NCBI RefSeq assembly: GCF_003386235.1
Contig: NZ_QRDZ01000049.1
Span: 1-50,000, forward strand
DNA length: 50,000 bases
Origin: Cohnella phaseoli
GTDB lineage: Bacteria; Bacillota; Bacilli; Paenibacillales; Paenibacillaceae
Reading direction: 5' to 3'
The position numbers were made by a program, and so were the translations under genes. The notes below the pieces were generated by a model that searched no databases, had not been told where the DNA came from, and saw only the letters and a list, made by a program, of their open reading frames with translations. Positions 33,948 to 43,785 of the stretch are shown one piece after another. The first letter of the stretch is position 1; each line of letters starts with the position of its first letter.

Positions 33948-34835
33948 ATGTCCAACGGGAACGAAAAAGTCTATCAAGCCGTCTCCTCGGCGATCGTGCT
34001 TGGGCTGACCCTGCTGTCCGCCATCCCCCTGATCTACGTCATTTCCATGTCATTGGTCAACGAACAGGAATGGATCGATCGGGGCGGGTTTATTTTATGG
34101 CCGCAAAACCCGACCTTAATCGCTTACGAGAGGTTGTTCCAGGGGACCGCCGTGCTGCAGGCACTGAGCGCAACCGTCGTTCGGACGGTGCTCGGCACCG
34201 CGCTTGTTCTCCTGATGACGACATTGGCGGCTTACGTTCTATCGAAGAGGAATTTGCCGGGACGCAAGCCGATGCTTTTCTTTATTCTGGTCACGATCTT
34301 GATCGGCGGGGGCCTCATTCCGACGTACCTGGTCGTGCGCGATCTGCATCTGCTCGATTCCGTCTGGGCGCTGATCCTTCCGGGGCTGGTCGATAGCTGG
34401 AGCGTGCTGGTGCTGAAACAGTTTTTCGAAAACATTCCCGGAGAGCTGGAGGAATCGGCCGTTATCGACGGAGCGGGGGAAGTGACGCTGATGAGCAAGA
34501 TTATGATTCCGATGGCGGCGCCGGCTATGGCGGCGATCGGTTTGTTCATCGGGGTCGCGCATTGGAACTCCTGGTTCGACGCTCTAATCTATCTCGACGA
34601 TTCGAAATGGCATCCGATTCAGCTGCTGATCCGCAATATGTTTTCCAGCTCGGAGATCGGAGCGCAGTTCAACAACGCCGGCCAGCACAACGCTTTTAAT
34701 CCGGTGAACCGCGTATCCGCGGAGTCGCTGAAGATGGCGCTTGTCGTCATCGGCACGCTGCCGATCCTATGCGTCTACCCGTTCCTCCAGAAGCATTTCA
34801 TGAAAGGCATGTATTTAGGGGCGGTCAAAGGGTAA
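33948..34835 (+). CDS. CUT1 ABC transporter permease, LplC-type
   Basis: The ATG at 33948 follows GGGGGGAG by 8 nt (295 aa). Six spans, EAA loop ELEESAVIDGAGEVTLMSKIMIPM, ending FLQKHFMKGMYLGAVKG. Pairs with the preceding permease; 13 nt separate the genes. Confidence 0.9.
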   Translation: MSNGNEKVYQAVSSAIVLGLTLLSAIPLIYVISMSLVNEQEWIDRGGFILWPQNPTLIAYERLFQGTAVLQALSATVVRTVLGTALVLLMTTLAAYVLSKRNLPGRKPMLFFILVTILIGGGLIPTYLVVRDLHLLDSVWALILPGLVDSWSVLVLKQFFENIPGELEESAVIDGAGEVTLMSKIMIPMAAPAMAAIGLFIGVAHWNSWFDALIYLDDSKWHPIQLLIRNMFSSSEIGAQFNNAGQHNAFNPVNRVSAESLKMALVVIGTLPILCVYPFLQKHFMKGMYLGAVKG

Positions 34836-34892
34836 CTGCCGGGAATACGGGATGAACAAGACACTACATAAAACCGAAGGAGAGATTTAGAC

Positions 34893-36470
34893 ATGGTAAA
34901 GTCGTTGACAAAGGGCAAGGTCTGGATGACGGCAGCGCTCGCCTGCGCAGTTTTGCTGCAGACGGCGTGCGGCAACGGAAACGAGGGAGGAACGGCATCA
35001 AGCGCCGATCCTTCCGCACCGGCAACGCAAGGGGCATCCTCCGAGCGCGTCAATATCGAGCTGATGGAAGTCGGTTGGGTCAATACGCCGGTTGGCGACA
35101 ACGATCCGTATAAGAAATGGCTCGACGACAAGTTTAACGTCAACTTCAAGCTGACGGCGCTGCCCGCGGCCGATCTGGAAGCGAAAATACTGACCCGGTT
35201 CGCGAGCCAGGAGCCGCCCGATCTCATTTTTACGTACGACAAAAACCAGATTCTGAAGCTGCAGTCTCAAGGCGTGCTTATGGAAGACGTGACGCCGTTG
35301 CTGGAGAAGCTTCCTTCCATTAATGGTGCGCTCGACGAGAACGCCAAAACCTTTACAACGCAGGACGGGAAAATGATCGCGATTCCTCGCCCGCCCGAGC
35401 CGGGCAACTGGACGGTTATGGTGCGCAAGGACTGGCTTGCCAACCTGGGCTTGGATATTCCGAAGACAAACGACGAATTGATGAACGTCATCCGTAAGTT
35501 CACGACGGACGACCCCGACAAGAACGGCAAAGCCGATACGTGGGGCATCAGCTCGGCGGGAGGCGGAAGCAGCCTGGGCGAGATCGGGAACTTCCAGGGC
35601 ATGTTCGGCCAGTTTTACGGCTTCTATATTCAGGACAATGCGGCGGCGCATGCAGTGACCACCGGGGTTCATAAGCAGTTTCTGGACTTCGTCAAAACGC
35701 TGGTCGACGAGAAAACGATCGATCCCGATTGGTATACGCAGGGCTGGGAGCAGCGCAAGCCCAAGCTGTTCGGCAACAAGATCGGAATCGCATGGTATCC
35801 GGGCTCAATCGTCGCCGAGCACGAGAGCCTGCAGGAGAACAAAGGCAATTATGTAGACGTCTGGGAAGCCATCCCGATGCCGAAGGGCTCCGAGAACGGC
35901 GGCGTGCGCGGACCTAGCGGGCTGGTGAACGGAATGTATGCGATCTCGGCGAATGCAGCCAAGGATCCGGCCAAGCTGGAGAAGATCGCACAGCTGCTCG
36001 AAGGCGTCAGCTACCCGAACGACGGCTACTGGGCGCTTCGCTGGGGCGTCGGCCCCGACGGACAGGAAGTGCTCGATCTGGAGGACGGCTTTAAATTTTA
36101 TACCGAAGCGCAGGACAAATACCGGAAGGAATATCCGGGCGCATGGGATTACGGTACCTGGATCGGGACGAGCCGGGATAAGGTTCTTCAGAGCACGGCC
36201 GACGAGCCGAATGCTACGGGCATGAAGCAGCTGGAGCTGGACGAGAAGGCCAAAGGTTTCGAAGCGACGAAGAACTACAACGACCTGCTGGAGCTCGATC
36301 CGCAGCTCGTATCGGACATCACGAAGATGACGGAGGAGTTCCAGATCAAATACATTCTCGGCAAGGAAACGGACTACGACAAGTTCGTGGCTAACTGGAA
36401 GAAGGCGGGCGGCGAGCGTCTGCTCGAGGAAGCGGAGAAGCAGTTTAAAGCGATGAACTTAATCCAATAA
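34893..36470 (+). CDS. Sugar-binding lipoprotein, LplA-type
   Basis: AAGGAGAG lies 9 nt before the ATG. The 525-aa protein has the lipobox VLLQTAC, then a binding-protein fold typical of the large LplA/YtcQ group (KWLDDKFNVNFKLTALP, DLIFTYDKNQILKLQSQG, and TDDPDKNGKADTWGIS, a calcium-type DPDKNGKAD loop). It captures the oligosaccharide released by the neighbouring secreted hydrolase. Confidence 0.9.
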   Translation: MVKSLTKGKVWMTAALACAVLLQTACGNGNEGGTASSADPSAPATQGASSERVNIELMEVGWVNTPVGDNDPYKKWLDDKFNVNFKLTALPAADLEAKILTRFASQEPPDLIFTYDKNQILKLQSQGVLMEDVTPLLEKLPSINGALDENAKTFTTQDGKMIAIPRPPEPGNWTVMVRKDWLANLGLDIPKTNDELMNVIRKFTTDDPDKNGKADTWGISSAGGGSSLGEIGNFQGMFGQFYGFYIQDNAAAHAVTTGVHKQFLDFVKTLVDEKTIDPDWYTQGWEQRKPKLFGNKIGIAWYPGSIVAEHESLQENKGNYVDVWEAIPMPKGSENGGVRGPSGLVNGMYAISANAAKDPAKLEKIAQLLEGVSYPNDGYWALRWGVGPDGQEVLDLEDGFKFYTEAQDKYRKEYPGAWDYGTWIGTSRDKVLQSTADEPNATGMKQLELDEKAKGFEATKNYNDLLELDPQLVSDITKMTEEFQIKYILGKETDYDKFVANWKKAGGERLLEEAEKQFKAMNLIQ

Positions 36471-36510
36471 TTCGCTAAGCGCTACGAATCTATCGAGAGG
36501 GGACTGGACT

Positions 36511-39500
36511 GTGACTGTGTCGACAAGCAGCAGGGACGGGTTCAAGATTAACGGTCGTTTCGTCGGATTCATATTGGCTTTATTCGTAATGGTATTCAGC
36601 TCGTTCGCGTGGTTTTCTTCGGAAGCCCGCGCGAGCGGCTGGACCAAGCTGTACACCGAGGAAGGGGGAAGAACCCCCTTCGACTTCAACCAGACGGCGA
36701 CGAGGGGGCAGAAGTTCGCTTCCTCGGGCTTCGATGCCTTGCGGGTGGCCGCACCGAGCTGGGGGAACAACATCGGCAATCTGACATTGTCCCTGTACGC
36801 TTGGAATACCGACTATGCGACAACAACGGCGCAGGCGCCAATCGCGCGGACAACGTTCGTAGATTACGTCGATAACGCCTGGCTGGAGCTTGAATTCCCG
36901 ATGCAGCCGCAGGGACAATACCTTTGGGAGCTGAGCAACCCGACGGAATGGGTGGGCGTGTACGCGTACGACCGCAAGCCGGGCGATACGTCCGTCTCCT
37001 TTGCCGACGGAGCAACGGCTCCGGTGCAGGGCTATAACTATCAAGCCGAAACCGGATTTGCCTCGGGAGGGTGGAAAGCGCTTTACGAGGCTTCCGGAGT
37101 TCGGGGGCGGTCGGCCATGGGACTGACGCCGGAAGGGAATATCCTTTCCCGCGGCGAGAAGTTTTACGGCTCTAATTTCGATACGCTTCGCGTGAGGGTG
37201 TCGAACTACGAGCAGCTGAATCGCGACGTGACTTTGACCCTGTACGCCTGGAATACGAATTATGTGGCTTCGATAGCCGGCCAACCGATTGCGTCCAAAG
37301 CGTTCGAGGATCTGCCGTCGGACGACGATTGGATCGAGCTGAACTTTGTTCGGCAGCAGCCCGGCGACTACCTGTGGGTGCTGGACGATCCATCCGGGCA
37401 TGTCGGCGTATGGACGTATACGGAGAGCGGGCACGGAGCGCAAGCTTTCGTGAACGGATCGACGCAGGGCTTCGGCTTGGGCGCAGGCTTCGATTATATT
37501 TCCGAGACGTACGCCTATGCCGCCGTCGCGCCGGGAACGGCCGAGGCTCCAATCGGACCCGCGACCCTGAAGGCAGGGGAGACGGTCGAGTATTATAGCG
37601 GAGCCCCCAATGCGGCGGACAACAATCAGGCTTATCTGTTCGACTGGGGAGACGGTACGACATCGCTATCCTCGACCGTCAAGCCGATGAACGGCGGGGA
37701 CACGTATCGCAAAGGGCGGTCCTCGCACTCCTGGAGCGAGCCAGGCTCGTATTCCGTGAAGGTGCGGGCTTACGATCAGGACGGCAATCCCTCCTCCGGC
37801 TGGTCGGCGCCCCTTCAGGTGACAGTGACGGGAGCGAGCGTAAACAACGTTATCAACGGCGTTCAGGTCTACGCTTCCTCCTCCGCTTCGGATTCCGCCC
37901 ATGCTGCGGCTAAAGCGCTAGACGATAATCCGTCCACCTACTGGTCGAGCAAGCTGTCTTCATACAACGGCTTTAGGGAGGAGCATCTTGCAGTCGATCT
38001 GGGCGCAATCTATACCGTCGATCGACTGGCGCTGACCCCGCGGACCGGAGGACAAGGATTCCCGAGGTCGCTGACGCTGTCTTACAGCACGGACGGGCAA
38101 ATCTGGCACGATGTACCGATACACCGCGAGGCGATTGTGCCGAATCCCGGCAATTCCGACTTCGCTTTGGAAACCGGGGGACTCGCCGCTCGTTACTTCA
38201 AAATTGCGGCGAATCGTCTGGGTACGGACGGCCAAGGCAGTTACGCCTTTCAATTGGCGGAGCTGCAAGCGTTCGGGAAGGCGGGTACGAGGTTCCACAC
38301 ATCCAGGGGAGGCGCCTTCGACGCCGACTGGAGCAACCTGTTTACTGTCTACGGCCTGGCGCAGAACGAGCTGACGCCGGAAGGCATCCGCTGGCTGAAC
38401 GGTCCGGGAGGCATTCTCGGCATCGGGCCGACGGAATGGCAGCTATGGTCGGCTCAGAAGCTGAGCTGGACCAAGGAAACGAAGCTGAAGAACGAGCTTT
38501 ACCAGCAAATGCTGGACGTACCGATGGACGCCGACGGTTTTGTGTGGGCGCACACGTTCGGGCAGAAGCATCTCGACCTATCCAAGCATTATTCCAACAA
38601 TCCTTTGTACATTATGGGCGTGCATAGGCTCTATATGTGGACCCGGGACGACGCCATGCTGAACGATCCGCTGCCGCCGCTTCCCTACGGGAATGCTCCG
38701 GCCTATCCGCAGGGCGTGACCACGCTGCTGGAGAAGACTCGCAAAGCGATGGATTTCATACTGACCGAGCAGCAGGGGGACCAGGGGCTTCTTGTAATAG
38801 GCGACCCGGACAATAACGGAACGGCCAACGCACATGCCTCCAACTATTGGGACAACTATCCGATGGGATACAAGAGCGCGTATGAGAACGTCCTGTTTTA
38901 CGGGGCGGTCCAAGCGATGGCGGAGCTGGAGGATGCCGTCGGCAGCCCGGTTAAGGCGGGGCAGCTGCGCGACCTGCTTCCGGACATCAAGGAAGCGTTC
39001 AACGAGACGTTCTGGGACGTTCAAACCGGACGTTATATCGGATCGATCGACATCAACGGAGTCGAGCGGGACTACGGGTTCACGTTCCTGAACGCGATGG
39101 CCGTCAGGTACGGACTGGCCGATGGGGCGCAGGCGGACTCGATCTACGAATGGCTGGACGGCGAGCGGATCATTCCCGGCGAGACGTCGACGGGGGCGGA
39201 TATTTACGACTGGGTTTGGGCTCCGCGGGCGAACACTGTCGCGATCGAATCCAAACAGCCGTACTGGTGGTACAGCTACAACAGCGCGATCAGCGTAGCT
39301 CCGGGAGGAAGTGCGACTTACGGCAACCATCTGGAAAACGGCGGGGCGATCTTCTATACGTCCTACGACGACATGATGGGCAGATTGCAGTCCGGAGGGG
39401 GCGCGGATGGCGCGTTTGCCCGAATGGAGCAAATTCTCGCGGAGTTCAGCCTTGATGAGCTGCGCAGAGATCCTGCCAACAACGTCGGAGCGCCATGGAC

Positions 39501-39792
39501 GATCGGAATTGTCGGGGAATACCCGGAATCGGGCATCGTGCCGCTGGTTATGGCGGACGGCTTCCTCGGTATGACCGCGAAGCCGGACGGCCTGCACATC
39601 CGGCCGAATCTGCCGACTGAGCTGGACAATGCAGGGCTGCGCGATGTCGTCTATGCGGGTCAGACGTATCATATCCAGGGAAGCAGGAGCGCTGTCGTCG
39701 CTTCCTCGACCACGCTCCCGGACGGAACCGTCGAGATTGTTGTGCCGAACGGTTCGGAATATGTGGTTCCGGCACCGGTGAATACGCCATAA
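36511..39792 (+). CDS. Large secreted multidomain glycoside hydrolase
   Basis: A GTG start 8 nt after GAGAGGGG gives 1093 aa. A signal segment (about 14-36; likely cut after ARA near 41) is followed by two related beta-domains (about 43-185 and 186-335, sharing NLTLSLYAWNT/VTLTLYAWNT and LWELSNP/LWVLDDP), a PKD domain (about 353-440, FDWGDGTTS), an F5/8-type discoidin/CBM32 module (about 443-588), and a large alpha-helical part (about 590-1075, SNYWDNYPMGYKSAYENVL, then YNSAISVAPGGSATYGNH) that looks like an (alpha/alpha)6 six-hairpin glycosidase. I cannot assign a GH family. The two front domains probably bind carbohydrate. It likely cuts a polysaccharide outside the cell for the transporter encoded upstream. 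Confidence 0.75.
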   Translation: MTVSTSSRDGFKINGRFVGFILALFVMVFSSFAWFSSEARASGWTKLYTEEGGRTPFDFNQTATRGQKFASSGFDALRVAAPSWGNNIGNLTLSLYAWNTDYATTTAQAPIARTTFVDYVDNAWLELEFPMQPQGQYLWELSNPTEWVGVYAYDRKPGDTSVSFADGATAPVQGYNYQAETGFASGGWKALYEASGVRGRSAMGLTPEGNILSRGEKFYGSNFDTLRVRVSNYEQLNRDVTLTLYAWNTNYVASIAGQPIASKAFEDLPSDDDWIELNFVRQQPGDYLWVLDDPSGHVGVWTYTESGHGAQAFVNGSTQGFGLGAGFDYISETYAYAAVAPGTAEAPIGPATLKAGETVEYYSGAPNAADNNQAYLFDWGDGTTSLSSTVKPMNGGDTYRKGRSSHSWSEPGSYSVKVRAYDQDGNPSSGWSAPLQVTVTGASVNNVINGVQVYASSSASDSAHAAAKALDDNPSTYWSSKLSSYNGFREEHLAVDLGAIYTVDRLALTPRTGGQGFPRSLTLSYSTDGQIWHDVPIHREAIVPNPGNSDFALETGGLAARYFKIAANRLGTDGQGSYAFQLAELQAFGKAGTRFHTSRGGAFDADWSNLFTVYGLAQNELTPEGIRWLNGPGGILGIGPTEWQLWSAQKLSWTKETKLKNELYQQMLDVPMDADGFVWAHTFGQKHLDLSKHYSNNPLYIMGVHRLYMWTRDDAMLNDPLPPLPYGNAPAYPQGVTTLLEKTRKAMDFILTEQQGDQGLLVIGDPDNNGTANAHASNYWDNYPMGYKSAYENVLFYGAVQAMAELEDAVGSPVKAGQLRDLLPDIKEAFNETFWDVQTGRYIGSIDINGVERDYGFTFLNAMAVRYGLADGAQADSIYEWLDGERIIPGETSTGADIYDWVWAPRANTVAIESKQPYWWYSYNSAISVAPGGSATYGNHLENGGAIFYTSYDDMMGRLQSGGGADGAFARMEQILAEFSLDELRRDPANNVGAPWTIGIVGEYPESGIVPLVMADGFLGMTAKPDGLHIRPNLPTELDNAGLRDVVYAGQTYHIQGSRSAVVASSTTLPDGTVEIVVPNGSEYVVPAPVNTP

Positions 39793-39825
39793 CGAATTAA
39801 AAACCGAAGCAGAGGACGTAAGAGC

Positions 39826-41901
39826 ATGACAAAAGCAAAATGGATTTGGTATCCGGGAGACTTCGAGCTGTGGCTGCACGCGAGAACGATGATGCGGCGG
39901 GACGAGCGCGGCATGTACATCCCGCCGATATGGAAGATCGATTCCTGCCATCCGAACGTCAAGTTCCGCAAGATCGTGGAGCTTGAACGGGGAGAGACGG
40001 TTGCAATCGCGGCGAACGGGCGGTTTAACGTCATGGTGAACGGGCGGTACCGGTACGACGCCGCAACGAGCTTCGAACTTGAAGCCGGTCGGAGCGAGAT
40101 CGTCGTATCGATCATGAACGATCAAAGCTTGCCGACGATCTACGTCGAGGGAACGACCGTTCATTCGGACGAGAGCTGGAGCGCGTCTTACCAGAACAAT
40201 AAGTGGACGGACGCCGCCGCGTGGATCTTCGACCGCCCGGAGGAGCCGCCCGTGCTCTACCGTTTGGCGACCGAGCGGATCGAGCCGATCCGCTCGGAGG
40301 CAGCCGGTCCGAACGCCCGGCTGCTCGATTTCGGCCGGCAGACGTTCGGCTACGTCGAGCTTCGCGGCCTCGAAGGCCGGGGCCGGGTTCGCGTCTTCTA
40401 TGGCGAATCGGAGGAAGAAGCGCAATCGGAGGAGTTTTGCGAAACCTTCGATACGGCCGACATCGGCGGGGAGACAAGCTATACGGTCCCGCTGGGCAGA
40501 GCCTTCCGCTATGTTCGTGTTCGAACCGATCCGGGGCTTATCGTCCGGGACGTCGGGGCTCTCTATGAATATCTTCCCCTGGAATACAGGGGAAGCTTTC
40601 GCAGCTCCGATCCCCTGTTGGACGAGATCTGGGACGTCTCGGTCCGCACCTTGCATTTGAATACAAGGGAATTTTTCCTCGACGGCATCAAGCGCGACCG
40701 CTGGGTCTGGTCGGGCGACGCCTATCAGAGCTTTCTGATGAATTACTACAGCTTCTTCGACGAGGCGGTCTGCCGCCGCACGCTGATCGCTCTAAGGGGC
40801 AACGATCCGATCGAGATTCATTTGAACACGATTCTGGACTATTCCTTCTACTGGATTCTCTCTTTGGAGGATTATGTTCTCTATACCGACGATACCGATT
40901 TCATCGCGATGATGTACCCGAAGCTCGTTACGCTGATGGAATTTTGTCTGAACCGTACGAACGAGAACGGAATGATCGTCGGCGTTCCGGGAGAAGACTG
41001 GGTGTTCGTGGATTGGGCGGAGATGAGCAAGGACGGAGAACTTTGCGTGGAGCAAATCCTGCTGTGCCGCTCCTTGGAGATCGTCTGCGGGTTTGCCCGG
41101 CAATTCGGACACGAGAATGAGGCTGAACGATACGGTCGTCTCGCGGTGGAGTTGAAGGAGAAGGTACTCTCGGCCTTTTGGGACGAAGAGCAGGGCGGAC
41201 TGGTTCACAGTCGGGTCGACGGCGTGCTGAACCGCCATATGACCAAATACGCCAACCTGTTCGCAGTCCTGTTCGGCTATCTGTCTTCGGAGAGGACGGA
41301 GACCGTCAAGCGCGAGGTGCTAAAGAACGAGCGCGTTCAACCGATAACGACTCCGTATATGAGATTCCACGAGCTGGCCTGCCTGTGCGAGCTCGGAGAG
41401 CAGGAATACGTACGCGAAGAAATGCGGGCTTATTGGGGCGGCATGCTGAAGCTGGGGGCGACCTCGTTCTGGGAGGAATACGATCCGACCGCCGAAGGGG
41501 CGAAGCATTTCGAGATGTACGACAGACCTTTCGGCAAAAGCCTGTGCCACGCTTGGGGGGCGAGCCCGATCTATCTGCTCGGCAAATATTACTTGGGCGT
41601 GCGCCCGACCGCACCCGGCTACGCAGCCTATGTCGTCGAGCCAAAACTCGGCGGGCTGGAATGGATGGAAGGAGTCGTCCCCACTCCGGGCGGAACGGTC
41701 AGCTTGTACGCAGACGCCTCGACGATCCGGGTTCGATCGGCGCAAGGGGGCACAGGGCTCTTGAAATTCCGGTCGTCGGAGCCGCCTTCAGCAGTCGAGG
41801 GAACGGTTAAGCGGATTGGCGACGGCGAGTACGAGCTTGTTCTGGAACGTCCGGACGTTACCTATGAAGTGCGATATACTGCGAGCAACCTTAATTCGTA
41901 A
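39826..41901 (+). CDS. GH78-like alpha-L-rhamnosidase
   Basis: This 691-aa protein has no signal peptide, so it is cytoplasmic. N-terminal beta-domains (about 1-250) precede an (alpha/alpha)6 barrel with DGIKRDRWVWSGDA (286-299), the variant of the GH78 signature that contains the catalytic and substrate-binding acids, and FWEEYDP (548-554), where the family has its general-base Glu. A C-terminal beta-domain follows. It would release terminal L-rhamnose from imported oligosaccharides. AGAGGA precedes the ATG, 33 nt after the hydrolase gene; same operon. Confidence 0.85.
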   Translation: MTKAKWIWYPGDFELWLHARTMMRRDERGMYIPPIWKIDSCHPNVKFRKIVELERGETVAIAANGRFNVMVNGRYRYDAATSFELEAGRSEIVVSIMNDQSLPTIYVEGTTVHSDESWSASYQNNKWTDAAAWIFDRPEEPPVLYRLATERIEPIRSEAAGPNARLLDFGRQTFGYVELRGLEGRGRVRVFYGESEEEAQSEEFCETFDTADIGGETSYTVPLGRAFRYVRVRTDPGLIVRDVGALYEYLPLEYRGSFRSSDPLLDEIWDVSVRTLHLNTREFFLDGIKRDRWVWSGDAYQSFLMNYYSFFDEAVCRRTLIALRGNDPIEIHLNTILDYSFYWILSLEDYVLYTDDTDFIAMMYPKLVTLMEFCLNRTNENGMIVGVPGEDWVFVDWAEMSKDGELCVEQILLCRSLEIVCGFARQFGHENEAERYGRLAVELKEKVLSAFWDEEQGGLVHSRVDGVLNRHMTKYANLFAVLFGYLSSERTETVKREVLKNERVQPITTPYMRFHELACLCELGEQEYVREEMRAYWGGMLKLGATSFWEEYDPTAEGAKHFEMYDRPFGKSLCHAWGASPIYLLGKYYLGVRPTAPGYAAYVVEPKLGGLEWMEGVVPTPGGTVSLYADASTIRVRSAQGGTGLLKFRSSEPPSAVEGTVKRIGDGEYELVLERPDVTYEVRYTASNLNS

Positions 41902-41949
41902 TATAATAGGTGAAAAGTCGGATCGCCGCTGCTAAGGGGCTGTGGGCAA

Positions 41950-43785
41950 TTGAGGAAATGGCGCCGCTTCAAGATGAGAAATCTTCCGTTATTCGCGAAG
42001 ATTTCTCTCGTTTTTTCGCTGGTTGTAACCTGTTTCATTCTCTTGATCGGTCTTAGCTCTTATTCGGTCTACCGCAAGAGCATGGAAACCCAGGTCGGAG
42101 ATTTCGTTCCGCAGGTTCTGGAGCAGGTCGGCGCCCGTATCGACGGCTATGTCGACGAGCTGCTGATGGTGCCCCAGTCGATCTTCTATATGCCTGGGGA
42201 GAGCGACGCATTGGGGGTTCTGCGCGCCGCCAACGATCCCGCGGTCACGCGTTCGCTGGAATACACCTTGGATCTTCATGCCGTTCTGAATCGGTTGAAT
42301 TTCAGAACCGGAGAAAATCTGCAATCGATCACCTTCTACTCGTTGGCGGGGGACGCTTACCTCTTAACCAAGGGGGGAGGCATGTGGGTCGAGCGGAATT
42401 ACAAGGATCAGCCCTGGTACGGGGAGCTGGATACGGAATATTATGCGCCGACGGTCTGGGGGACCTATCAGGACGAGACGGTCACGGGCCGTCCGTACGT
42501 CTTCTCGATCGTGCAGCCGGTACAAAGCGCGAAGAGACACCGCATCGACGGCGTCATTCAAGTGTCGGGTTCGATCGAGGCGATCAGCGCGATGATCAGG
42601 AAGGTGAATTTCGGAGCCGGCTCGATCGTGTACGTGCTGGATCACCGCAACCACATCGTATTTTCGACCAATCCGTCGGTGATCGGGCAAGCGTGGAATC
42701 GCTCTTACGGCTTCGATTGGGGCGAGAGACCGGTCGGTGCGGATTCGTTCGAGCTCGAGCTGGAGGACAAGCCGTATCTGTTCAGCTACAACTGGTCGTC
42801 CGACTCGGGCTGGAAGGTCGTCAGCCTGATTCCAAGCGAGAATCTGAGCAAAGGAATTTACCGGATTAAATTTTGGACGTACGCCGTCGTGGCATCGGGA
42901 ATTCTGATCGTGTTCGGGTTGGCACTTGCCATCGCGTACGGGTTTACGAAGCCGCTTCGGAAGCTGAGCGATCGGATCAAGCATTTGGATCTTCAGCACC
43001 TGGACAAGCCGCCCGACGTAGATCGGCTGGACGAGGTCGGGCATCTGTCCAATTCGTTCCAGAACATGATCAAGCGGATGAACGGCTTGTTCGGCGAAAT
43101 CACGCATGAGAAAGTGCTAAAGCAGGAGGCCGAGATCAAGGCGCTGCAGAGCCAGATCAACCCTCATTTTATCCACAATGCGTTGGAAACGATCCGGATG
43201 ACCTACAAGTCGGGCCGGCACGAGAACGGGGAACAGGGCTTGGTTTCGCTCGGGCACGTCCTGCGCTATCAAGCGGCCCAGGAGCAGGATGCCATTCCGT
43301 TCTCCGCCGAGCTCGAATTTCTGAACAAATACTTGAGTCTGCAGAAGCTTCGCTACGGGGATCGGCTTTCCGTTGACCTGGAGGTGGACCCGGAAGTGGA
43401 GAAGCACTCGATCCCTTATATGATTTTGCAGCCGTTGGTGGAAAATGCTTTGAAATACGGCGTCTCCTCGTTCGATCATTCAATTGCGCTGACGGTTCGG
43501 ATCGGCGTCGAGGATGGGTTCATTACGGGAGACGTAATCGACGAAGGCAAAGGAATGTCGCCGGAGCGGCTGGAGCAGGTGATTGCCGAGATGGGCGCCT
43601 TCTCGGGCAATCGGCAGGGCGGAATCGGGCTCGCCAACGTCTACCAGCGTCTTCAGCTTTTGTTCGGTCCGTCGGCCGAGCTCCATATCGAAAGCCATCA
43701 AGAAGTCGGGACGATCGTCAGCTTTCGCTTTCCGGTCCGCCCGCATAACAAGGGGAAGCTTAAACATGCGAATCCTAATCGTTGA
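41950..43785 (+). CDS. YesM-type sensor histidine kinase with Cache-like sensor
   Basis: The gene starts at a TTG with AAGGGG about 12 nt upstream (611 aa); an ATG at 41974 is an alternative. Helices at about 15-38 and 308-331 enclose a Cache-like external domain (WYGELDTEYYAPTVWG, RPYVFSIVQPV, VDHRNHIVFSTNPSVIG-like strand). HAMP region, then QINPHFIHNALETIR with His406, N-box PLVENALKYG, and GIGLANVYQRL. A TATAAT at 41902-41907 may be a private -10. It controls the partner regulator that overlaps its end by 20 nt. Confidence 0.9.
   Translation: MRKWRRFKMRNLPLFAKISLVFSLVVTCFILLIGLSSYSVYRKSMETQVGDFVPQVLEQVGARIDGYVDELLMVPQSIFYMPGESDALGVLRAANDPAVTRSLEYTLDLHAVLNRLNFRTGENLQSITFYSLAGDAYLLTKGGGMWVERNYKDQPWYGELDTEYYAPTVWGTYQDETVTGRPYVFSIVQPVQSAKRHRIDGVIQVSGSIEAISAMIRKVNFGAGSIVYVLDHRNHIVFSTNPSVIGQAWNRSYGFDWGERPVGADSFELELEDKPYLFSYNWSSDSGWKVVSLIPSENLSKGIYRIKFWTYAVVASGILIVFGLALAIAYGFTKPLRKLSDRIKHLDLQHLDKPPDVDRLDEVGHLSNSFQNMIKRMNGLFGEITHEKVLKQEAEIKALQSQINPHFIHNALETIRMTYKSGRHENGEQGLVSLGHVLRYQAAQEQDAIPFSAELEFLNKYLSLQKLRYGDRLSVDLEVDPEVEKHSIPYMILQPLVENALKYGVSSFDHSIALTVRIGVEDGFITGDVIDEGKGMSPERLEQVIAEMGAFSGNRQGGIGLANVYQRLQLLFGPSAELHIESHQEVGTIVSFRFPVRPHNKGKLKHANPNR

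Noticed and set aside
37073..37088. GGAAAGCGCTTTAC palindrome
   Set aside because: Inside the hydrolase gene, far from any promoter, and three cre positions do not match.
38578..40656. 692-codon open frame on the minus strand
   Set aside because: Opposite two well-supported glycosidase genes; rich in Arg/Val/Asp with no domain or ribosome-binding site, typical of antisense frames in GC-rich DNA.
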